Positions 54,753 to 64,000 of a DNA stretch of 64,000 nucleotides are shown in pieces. Positions within the stretch are counted from its first letter, which is position 1. Each line of letters starts with the position of its first letter. The notes under the pieces are model-generated. The model was not told the origin of the DNA and made no database searches. It was given only the letters and a program-made list of their open reading frames with translations. The DNA lies in contig CM051516.1 of NCBI GenBank assembly GCA_028015205.1, positions 37,276,230-37,340,229 on the forward strand, written 5' to 3'. The translations under genes were made by a program, and so were the position numbers. The stretch comes from Mytilisepta virgata (lineage: Eukaryota > Mollusca > Bivalvia > Mytilida > Mytilidae).

Positions 54753-56605
54753 ATATTGTATTATTGAAGTTAATGTTTTGACGTGTTTGTCAGTCAGTCC
54801 TTCATCATTTAGTTGTCACCTGGATACATGTAGTAAATTTTTTTTTCATGTCAGATCCTCTTCAGATTTGAATGAAGATTCCCTTTCATCAGTACTTCGG
54901 ATGAGTTTGCTTCTCAGGAAAGTGATCTGAAGAGCGGAATCACTTTTTCATGAGGTAGACATAAAAATAGCACATTCGTTCTTTTTGTCTTCATAAAATT
55001 GTCATATCATGAACAGAATTTGAGAAGCAAAAGTAAACAGAATATCTGTATGCCAGCAGGCTGGTCTACATAATATGGGGCTAGTTTGCATTCACCTTGT
55101 CTTGTTTGTTCGTCCATTCGTTCATCTGTCCAAAAACATTTTTGTGTCACCTTTTTCTCAGCTTCAACAGGGCAGAATGATTTCATATTTTGGATGTAGC
55201 TTTAACATGATGAGTTGTATGTTGTCTCCTTTTTTGCCGGACCCCAACTTTCTGTTTGACAGGACTTTGAATTTGTAAAAGTACAATGTTACACATAAAA
55301 ATTTGTCGCATTTTTCTGAGCTTCTACATGCCAGAATGATTTTATATTTTGTATGTAGCTTTGACATGATTAGTTGTACATTGTATTTTATTTTCAGTTC
55401 TGCCTATATCAGGTAAATGATTAAGTTGTAATGCGGTCACTCTCAAAATGGCCTATTTCAGCAGGAGTTAAGTGAATGGTAAATATACCCCTTAAAGACA
55501 TTTTGGCCATTTTCTTGGGTTAGCAACGGTAGAATGTTTTACAATAATGGTATATTTTACAGTTTTGGGAGTTTTGAATAAAAGAAAACATAAAGTTTGA
55601 GCAAGTGCAATTTTCTTTATTTTACTTCATGCTTATAATGAAAATGCACTTATAATTGTGGTTTTGGGTCAAAGATATACTTTTTAGGTTTTAATGAATT
55701 ATAAATATTTAATGCTTTGATTTATCATTTCAAACCTTTGACATTATATGATTTATTAATTTGTGGTAATTGTTGAAATTGTAACAGAATATTAATTGCC
55801 AAAAATGTATACATTGAGCCTGAATTATTTTTATTATATATTATCCTTTAAATATATACCTATTGTTTCCTTACCTTGTGAGTTTGCCATATATATACAT
55901 TTACTTTTATTGCAATTGAATTTTTTTCTACCAGTAATTAATGTGATAATTGTTCTAAGAGGGAACAAAGTGGACTTGGAACCCCTGACTTGGAAGGATG
56001 GTCATATTCATATATGTGATAAACTTGTAACCCAAAATCAGGATACTGTGAATTTTTGACAAGTGTTAAGGCCTTCATATCAGAAGTTAATAGTAAATTT
56101 TTGTTTTCATTAAATATATTGATTTTTGTCAGGCTTCCAAAATATTCATCAACAAGAGGATTGACATGTATGCATATTAAGATTACAATGTTTAAGTGTT
56201 TTGATGCTTTTTTGCTTTCCAACGTTTTTAATAGCATATAGTGTATAACCAAGTAAATGTGTCCTGTACACATTGTTGGTATTTGAGTTCATATTACAAC
56301 TAATGGTAGTGGATTGTAAGTCCTTGTGGGTGTCAACTCATAGGTAGTACTGGTACTTCCATTGGCATGATTTTGAAATTTTGAAATGAATGATATTCAC
56401 AGTTTAATTAAAGTAATTTAAAACTCCCAACCAAACTTGGCAAAAAATGAAAATTTAGGTGTCCTATTTTAGGAATTTTTTAAAACTAATAAATATATTC
56501 CATGGGCATAAATCTGTCCTTAGATGGTTTTTGGTTGCATACTTTTTTGTCATTTAGGCATTGAATCTGGTATGTACTATTTTGATTGATTTTTTTTAGA
56601 TTCCA
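54753..56605. other. 3' flank of the Schlafen-STAND gene
   Basis: No further exon recognised. An AATAAA at 55577-55582 could be the polyadenylation signal. A direct repeat (CAGAATGATTT(C/T)ATATTTTG followed by ATGTAGCTTTAACATGAT-like text) occurs near 55173 and 55334. Confidence 0.5.
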
Positions 56606-56607
56606 CA

Positions 56608-58410
56608 TTTTTAGCTCACCTGACCCGAAGGGTCAAGTGAGCTTTTCTCATCACTTGGCGTCCGTCGTCCGTCGTCCGTTAACTTTTACAAAAATCTTCT
56701 CCTCTGAAACTACTGGGCCAAATTGAATCAAACTTGGCCACAAGCATCATTAGGGTATCTAGTTTAAAAAATGTGTCCGATGACCCCGCCTGCCAACCAA
56801 CATGGCCGACATGGCTAAAAATAGAACATAGGGGTAAACTGTGGTTTTTGTCTTATATCTCAAAAACTAAAGCAAGAAGAGCAAAACTAGCGGGGGTAAA
56901 AATGTTCAACAGGTCAAGATCTACCTGTCATGAAATTTTCAGATGAATCGGTCAACCCTTTGTTGGGTTATTGCCCCTGAATTGTTAATTTTAAGGAAAT
57001 TTTGCAGTTTTAGGTTATTATCTTGAATATTATTATAGATAAAGACAAATTGTAAACAGCAAAAATGTTCAACAAAGTAAGATCTACAAATAAGTCAACA
57101 TGACCAAAATCATTGATTGACCCCTTATAGGAGTTTTTGCCCTTTAAAGACGGTATCCAGTATAAACTTTCCTTTAAAGATCTTTTCCTCTCAAACCACT
57201 GGGCCAATTGAGACCAAACTTTGGTGGAATGGTCCTTGGGTGACCCCCTTCCAAAATTATGTCTGGCATCCCCGACTTCCAACCGAGATGGCTGCTGTTA
57301 CTAAAAGTAGAAAAAAAGGGGGGGTGACTTTCAAAAATCTTCTTATATGAAACTAGTAGTCCAGTTGGAACCAAAATTGGCAGTAATAGTTCTTAGGAGG
57401 TTCTCTTTCAGAAATATGTCCAATGACCCGGACTGTTAACCAAGATGGCCGCCACAGCCGAACTTAGTTTATCATAGGGCCCTATGGGAAAATTCATTGA
57501 AAAATCTTCTTGTCTTAAACCACTTGACCAATTGGAACCAGACTTGGCAGCAATGGTCCTTAGATGGTCCTCTTACAGGGGTGTGTCCGATGACCCGGAC
57601 TGTCAACCAAGATGGACTTAGTTTAACATAGGGCCCTATAGGAAAATTCATTGAAAAATCCTTTTGTCTGAAACCACTTGACATATTGGAGCAGGACTTG
57701 GCGGCATTGGTCCTTAGGAGGTCCTTTTTCAGAAATATGTCTGATTTCGTGGACTGTGAACCAAGATGGCCGTCACAGCTGATCTTAGTTTAACATAGGA
57801 CCCTATGGGAAAATCACTCAAAAATCTTCTCATCTGAAACCACTTGACCAATTGGAACCAGACTTGGCAGCAATGGTCCTTAGATGGTCCTCTTTCAGAA
57901 TTTTGTGTGATGACCCAGACTGTAAACCAAGATGGCCGCCACACCCAAACTTAGTTTAACATAGGGCCCTATGGAAAAATTCATTGAAAAATCTTCTTGT
58001 CTGAAACCACTTGACATATTGGAGCCAGACTTGGCAGCATTGGTCCTTAGGAGGTCCTCTTTCAGAAATATGTCTGATCACCCAGATTGTCAACCAAGAT
58101 GGCTGCCACACCAAACTTTGTTAAATATTGGACCCTATAGGAAAATTCATTTAAAAATCTTCTTGTCTGAAACCGCTTAGCCAGTTGGAACAAGACTTAG
58201 CAGAAATGGTCCTTAGATGGTTCTCTTTTAGAAATATATCAGTTGACCTGGACTAAACCAAGATGACTGCCACAGCTGAAATTAGTTTAACATAGAATCC
58301 TATAGAAAAACCAGCCAAATTGACTGCAACACTTAAATTTTTAGGTCTGCTCAAGGTGAAAAGTTAAATCCAGGTGAGCGATACAGGCTCTTTAGAGCCT
58401 CTAGTTTTTT
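56608..58410 (+). mobile_element. AGCTCACCTG-capped element with ~167-bp units
   Basis: Left cap TTTTTAGCTCACCTGACCC with inverted GGGTCAAGTGAGCTTTTC, then GTCCGTCGTCCGTCG. A first body type has GGGTATCTAGTTTAAAAAAT and AAAATAGAACATAGGGGTAA. A tandem body with AATCTTCTTGTCTGAAACCA follows. Right cap CAGGTGAGCGATACAGGCTC + AGAGCCTCTAGTTTTTT. This is the best-preserved copy in the window. Confidence 0.85.
57170..58330 (+). repeat. ~167-bp tandem array inside the 56608-58410 element
   Basis: Seven units, with starts near 57175, 57335, 57502, 57654, 57820, 57988 and 58155. Each has TTGGAACCAGACTTGGCAG, TGGTCCTTAG(A/G)(T/A)GGT, ACCAAGATGGC and ATAGGGCCCTATGG. Minus-strand open frames are by-products. 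Confidence 0.85.
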
Positions 58411-59759
58411 ACCTTGAGCACTTTAAAATGTTGAAATTTGCACATACAATGTATCAGAATTATATAGCATGAGAAACGTGTATAAGGCCCTAGTGGAGTG
58501 TTGTCATATTTGAAAATTAAATGATGTTAAGATATGTTGATCCAGAAAAGCACCCCTTTGTATAGAAATTGGTTTTTTAGTTAAGTTAAATATTTTTTAA
58601 TGAATGAGATGGGACATCAAGGGCAATGAAATTTGGTAGAGAGGGATAGTTAGTCTCCTGCAGTGGCCACAAGTGTACTGCATTAGGCCAACTCTGTGTA
58701 CCAGATTTTTATTTTTCTGTTTTGTTTATGTGTGTATAAAATATTGCATAATGATGTTTAATTGATATTATGGAATTAGAATTGTTTGTTGGTTTTAAAC
58801 TTTTTGCATGAATTGATGTAAGTTTACTTTCGCTTGTTACATATATATGCAAATTCGATCATGTTAATGCTCAATATATTATAATGTCATTCATGATATG
58901 GTCCATGTTTAGGATCTTGTTATCTGTTTGTCTTTCATTTAATCATGCCATGTTGATTAAGTTAGTTGTTGATCTTTATTGATTTTCATATGAAAAAAAA
59001 AACACAATGCAGTGTCTAAATGCTTATTAAAATAAAATTTTGTATTATGTATTTGTTTCCCACACTTTCATCCTTACAACACTTGTGCAGGTTTCTTACA
59101 TGTGCTGTGTGTAGCAAATTGCTCAAGATTCATTGTGCAAAAACTGTATAGCAAAATTGTGTCCTGTGAAATTGTGTCCCTTGGACCATTTTCATCAAAA
59201 CGTGTTCGGAGACTGTCACAATATTTTGCATTGGATCAGATAAATATTCACTGCATTCATTCTAGATTTTATCAACTATGTCCTCGCTCATGATTGTTTA
59301 ATCAATTGATATGTCGTTTAATTTCAATTCTGTCTGTCTATAGTATCCAGATAATAAGTATGAATACCACATGCAATTTTTCATAGCTGAATGTCATGGT
59401 TGTACAGACAAGGAAGTTAATGTATGGAACATTCAGTTGTTCTATCTGAATAATGTTCAATAGTTTTCTCGAAGTTTACAAGACAATGTCAGTTACATAT
59501 ATTTACATTTACTACATATTTCCTTTAATTCATTTAAAAATTTTACTGATGGAAACCTTAAAAATATTTTCTATCTACTAAGTCGACAGATTGTTCCACA
59601 TCAATGAGGATTCTTTTCACAAAACATTTAGAAAAGCATAATTGTACAGACATTTTTTATCGATTCAGAACATCCATGACTTTTTAGACTTTCACAACAT
59701 TTTGCACTGTGAAATAAACTTTTCACGGACATTTTTCGCTTCAGAATTATACTTTTCAT
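58411..59759. other. Intergenic, nothing recognised
   Basis: AT-rich sequence with no exon chain, RNA gene or repeat boundary that I can support. Confidence 0.5.
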
Positions 59760-59796
59760 CCGAGGACATAATTTCATAGGGAAATAATGTCCTCGG
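59760..59796. repeat. Short hairpin CCGAGGACAT / ATGTCCTCGG
   Basis: Perfect 10-bp arms with a 17-nt loop, about 200 bp before the first LINE ORF1-like sequence. It may belong to the LINE 5' region; this is inference. Confidence 0.55.
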
Positions 59797-60158
59797 CACA
59801 ATTACGTAACAAAAATAGGTCTAATGACAATATTTTAAAATAATTTTGTATTTGTCGGAGAACATGATTTCATACATGTTACAAAAACATTAAAAAAAAA
59901 CATTGTAATGCAATACTGATTGTAACGTCGATTCTGATTGGACAAAGTTGAAAATATCATTTATACATGATTTCTGTAAACTTTCCGGAACAGAAAAATC
60001 ATTCAAATTCAACCACGACAAATGAAAAATCATGTGGAAAAATTTAACTTTCGCAAGCTAAATCTACTATTTCTATTACATCTAATACATGTACAAACAC
60101 TGAAAATAAAAATATCCATGAAGATAATTCTGAGATTTCAACCGAAAATAACAGTAAC

Positions 60159-61380
60159 ATGAAAAACAAAGAAGATATAAAAGAAATTCATTCCGATACA
60201 GGTATCGTAAGCCAACCATTACAGAATGTTAATGAATTATTACAAGCACGTGAAAATATCACACAAGATGAAAATTCTGTAAAATCACTTTTACATCAAC
60301 TATTAGATAAAACCGACAGTTTATTTGAACTCGTTAAATCAATAGATGAACAACGCATCGAAGATAAACAAGATTTTCAAAATAAAATCAACCAAGTTAA
60401 CGATAGGATAACTGATTTTTCTAAACAAATGTGTACAAATGACGAACACCAGGCGGAACATTTGCGTGAAATTGAAAACAGTGTCAAGCTTGTAAAAATT
60501 GAGCAAGACAAACATTTTAGTCAAGTTCACAATAAAATACAAAGCCTCTCTGATAGAGTAAAAGATATACCAAGTCGTAGTCAGTGCATCGCTAAACACG
60601 TAGCTCTTGAGATGGAAAAATCAAATGAAAATATAGAATGTCGTATGTTAATATTATTAACAACAGCAACACATCCAGTACATCAAAGGCATTAGATCAA
60701 CCTCAAACAAAAAGAACAAACTTTCAAACATTCCCAGACGATCGGAAAGATAAAACTTTAATAATAGGAAGTTCAATTATTAAAGGAATTGACGCAAGCG
60801 AAATTGGAAAAGATGTTCACATACGAACAAATAGAGGAGCAACAGTTCCAATTTTAACAGAAAAAATTAGAAAGTCTAATATTCAACATTATACAAGTAT
60901 AATTTTAGTTGTTGGTGAAAACGATGCCTCGTCCAGAATACAACCAGAAGCCTTCAGAGAGAACTACGAGTTTATGATAAAAACTCTCAGATCTATAAAC
61001 CCAAGCATTGAGATTGCCGTATCAGAAATTTGTCCAAGACGGAACGTTAATACAGATGTTTATAATACTATTTTACATAGGATTTCAACAGAACTTAACT
61101 TTAAAATCATCAAACGGATGCATTTGTTTCCAGAGGCGGCGATCTTGTGTCTACTTACTATCAACGTGATGGCATACACCTTACTAATCAGGGTACAATA
61201 CAGCTACTTAGAAACATTAACAGGGTTGTAAACATCTTCATCCGCACAAATAGTTCTCAGTCCAATAACGAAAATAATGAACAGCATGGTAAAAGACAAA
61301 GCATTGTAAATACATTCAATGGTATCTGCTTTAATTGTGGCTTTTATGGTCATCATTATAAAGACTGTCACACATTTTAG
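60159..61380 (+). pseudogene. LINE ORF1: coiled coil, SGNH-esterase-like domain, CCHC zinc knuckle
   Basis: Three overlapping frames together cover ORF1. The first (60159 to ~60650) is a charged, heptad-rich coiled coil. The second (~60650 to ~61165) has TLIIGSSIIKGIDASEIGKD and VVGENDAS, matching block I (GxS) and block III (GxND-like, here GEND) of SGNH hydrolases. The third (to 61380) ends CFNCGFYGHHYKDC, a C-x2-C-x4-H-x4-C knuckle. In active elements ORF1 binds the RNA and chaperones it. Two frameshifts make this copy defective. Confidence 0.78.
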
Positions 61381-61639
61381 GATAAAACCGATGTATTTCA
61401 ATTTGTAGACAAATTCTCAAATCATAGTAAATCATTACTTCTTCATAACAATTTTGATATACTTATCAATTTATGTCCAAATTGTAATACATCAAAATGT
61501 ATATGTACTCAAAACTCTATGTCTGAATCTGAGATTTTTGAAAACAAAAATTCCAGAGAAAATTGTCATAAATGAGAAAATGGTAGTTGCACTAATAGCT
61601 TTAGCTCAAAACTTAAAAGTGATAGAAACAAACTTTATA

Positions 61640-64000
61640 AAAAAAACTGTCTTAATCTAAAATGTAAAGGTTTCAACGCTGTATGCCTTAATGTTAGACA
61701 TATTTTATCTAAATTTGACGAGTTAAAGAATATGATTACTATAAACAGATATTTAGATTTATTTGGATTAGTTGAAACATTCTTAAAACCTGATATTAAC
61801 AATGAACAATGTAAAGTGCCAGGATACAAAATTTCAGAAAAGATCGCCAATTAAGGATGGTGGTGGTCTATTGGTTTATGTCAAAGATTATATTGCAGTT
61901 AAAAATAGAATAGATCTGATTTATCAATAAACACATTAGAAACTTTATGGTTAGAGGTAGAATTTCCAAAATCTAAACCTTTCTTTATTTGTACTGTTTA
62001 TAGACCACCAAATTCCCCTCAGTCCTGGATAGATCTTTTTGAGGAGGAATTTAATGCAGCTCTTTCAGAAAACAAAGAGATCATTTTAATGGGTGACTTT
62101 AATATTGACTTGATAAAAAATGAAAATAAAAAATGGATGAATTTCATAAACCATTTTAATCTTCAACAACAAATTTGCACTGCAACACGTAATTGTGACA
62201 AATCAGAAACTCTTATTGATCATATTTACACTACTAATCCAGAAAATATTGCTCATTGCCATGCTCCTTCATATGCTTTAAGTGACCACTACCCTGTATG
62301 CTTAAATAGAAAAATCAATATAAAGGTAAAGAAAGAAAATCATATCGAAATAAAGTATAGGTCTTTCAAAAACTTTAATAAAGATGCCTTTTGTGCAGAC
62401 TTGCATCAAACCCCTTTTCATATTGTTGAAATGGAAGAAGATATTGATATTTCTGTCGACAAATGGTATGAACTTTTTAATCAAGTTATTAACAAGCACG
62501 CACCAATGAAAACTAAAAGAGTTAAAACATTTAAACAAGCCGAATGGTTCAATGAAGAAATTAAAAATTCCATTCAATACAGAAATATGTATCATTCAAA
62601 AAAAGATTGGGTAAACTTTAAAAAGTGACGCAATAAAACAACGTCGTTAATATTTAATGCAAAAAAGGAATATTATCAAAACGCTATATCTAGTTCCAAA
62701 AATAGTAAAGAACTTTGGAATCACATTAAAGAGTTAAATCCAAAAATGGATAATATTTTTCCACCTAAAGTACAGTATGAAAACCAAACTGTTTATAACC
62801 CCCAGGATATTGTTAATACACTAAATAATCATTTTTCTTCCGTAGCTGAAAAACTTATTGGAAATAATACTTCAGATATGGATTTTTCAAAGCTACAAAC
62901 TTTTACTAGTAAAAAATTAAAGGAAACTGAAAATTTTAAATTAAAACTCATTTCTGTTGGAGAGGTATATTACCAACTAAAACACCTTAATATTAATAAA
63001 TCCGCAGGTTTAGATGGAATTGGTCCCAAATTTTTAAAGCTAAGTGCAGAGATAATATCGCCATCACTAACTTTTCTAATAAACAAAAGTATAACGTCGA
63101 ATCGTTTTCCGAAAAAATTAAAACTTGCAAGAGTAACTGCTATACATAAAGGAGGACCAACAGATATTCCCTCCAATTATCGTCCAATTTCTATTTTAAA
63201 TACCATATCTAAAATTTTAGAGAGACATGTATGTATACAGTTATATGCATTCTTAAATAATAAAAAAATGTTACATATCGCTCAGTCAGGTTTTATAGGC
63301 AAGGTCATTCATGTCAAACAGCGCTGACTAAACTAATTGATGAATGGTTAAAATATTTAGATAATGGAGAAATAGTTGGTACTGTGTTTTTAGATTTCAG
63401 TAAGGCTTTTGACCTTATTAACCATTCCATACTTTTAGAAAAGTTAAAATTTTATCATATCGGAGAACATACGATAGATTGGATAAAATCATATTTGTCT
63501 GAGAGACAACAAGAAGTTCAATACGCTAACATTAAATCTGATAAATCGTTTGTAAAATATGGAGTGCCTCAAGGTTCTATTTTAGGTCCTTTATTATTTT
63601 TAATTTATATAAATGATTTACCACTTCATGTTAAACAATCCGACATGGATTTATATGCTGATGATTCAACATTGCATTTTCATAATAAAAACATTGAAAA
63701 AATAAACAGCATATTGCAAAATGATTTAAATGCTATACAATCTTGGTGTAACAATAACAGTATGAAAATTAATGCTCAAAAAACAAAGTGTATGAAATTG
63801 GGTTCAAACCAAAAACTTGCACAACTATCAGAATTATGTATTACCGTCAATGAAACATGTATTGAAAATGTCCATTCTTTCAAATTACTTGGAATTGACA
63901 TTGATGAAAATTTAAGCTGGGAAGATCATGTTGATCGTATATGTAAGATTATCTCATCTAAAATATCACTTTTGTTTAAAATTAAAGTATATTTGCCTAT
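61640..64000 (+). pseudogene. LINE ORF2: endonuclease and reverse transcriptase, decayed and truncated by the window
   Basis: Endonuclease (EEP) signatures: VYRPPN near 62000, ILMGDFNID near 62085 and ALSDHYPV near 62275, the last two being catalytic-site motifs. The RT part shows NKSAGLDGIGPKFLK, NYRPISILNTISKILE, FLDFSKAFD (63388-63417), YGVPQGSILGPLLFLIYIND and YADD (63654-63665). Frameshifts near 61845, 61905 and 63295 and a TGA at 62626 (probable CGA decay) break it. The RT frame is open from about 63295 to the window edge. Confidence 0.82.

Larger units (their letters stand above)
59960..64000 (+). mobile_element. CR1/L2-like LINE, decayed, continuing past the window
   Basis: Order: coiled ORF1 N-terminus, SGNH-esterase-like domain, CCHC knuckle, then endonuclease and reverse transcriptase. 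The ORF1 esterase and the GVPQGSILGPLLF / YADD type RT fit the CR1/L2 group of non-LTR elements. At least five lesions are visible (frameshifts near 60650, 61160, 61845, 61905 and 63295, plus TGA at 62626). The 5' boundary is uncertain and the 3' end is outside the window. Confidence 0.82.

Overview
This is eukaryotic, AT-rich, intron-containing genomic DNA. The dense, nested interspersed repeats resemble those I associate with marine bivalves, especially mussels (Mytilidae): elements capped by AGCTCACCTGG / CCAGGTGAGCG, elements opening with a GACCGC / GCGGTC hairpin, and SINEs ending in CAAT repeats. The taxon is inferred from repeat style and gene structure only. There are no operons, CRISPR arrays or bacterial features, and most long open frames here are shadows inside repeats.

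Two host genes can be reconstructed from phase-consistent exons, both on the + strand. (1) 14076-24418: seven exons encoding a 216-residue protein with two clear ankyrin repeats, a partial third and an unrecognised C-terminal tail. (2) 33363-54752: eight exons whose phases all match, encoding a three-part protein: a Schlafen-type (AlbA_2) core, a STAND/NB-ARC-like P-loop ATPase and a helical tail with a TPR. I regard this as the main discovery of the window. It has the layout of an immune receptor, with an RNA-cleaving-type N-terminal effector, a nucleotide switch and a repeat sensor, comparable in layout to bacterial Avs proteins. The second acidic residue of the expected Schlafen nuclease triad is Gln, and one in-frame TAG interrupts an otherwise open 2.5-kb last exon.

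Layout. 1-1771: AT-rich DNA, no gene seen. 1780-5348: a DNA-transposon-like element with about 38-bp inverted ends, an 8-bp target duplication and an internal head-to-head satellite. 5357-7475: nothing recognised beyond simple repeats. 7476-12310: an old tandem array split by a 3.9-kb TA-flanked element, itself split by further insertions. 12741-13657: a TA-flanked foldback element. 14076-24418: the ankyrin gene, whose first intron carries a TTAA-flanked palindrome and a 2.2-kb GACCGC element. 24419-33362: intergenic DNA with MITEs, SINEs, palindromes and a second GACCGC element. 33363-54752: the Schlafen-STAND gene, with introns full of mobile DNA (one of 8.1 kb). 54753-58410: 3' flank and a further capped tandem-array element. 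58411-59950: no gene seen. About 59960-64000: a decayed CR1/L2-like LINE cut by the window edge.

Exon structures were built by eye from splice signals, reading frame and protein motifs. No transcript or database comparison was possible.
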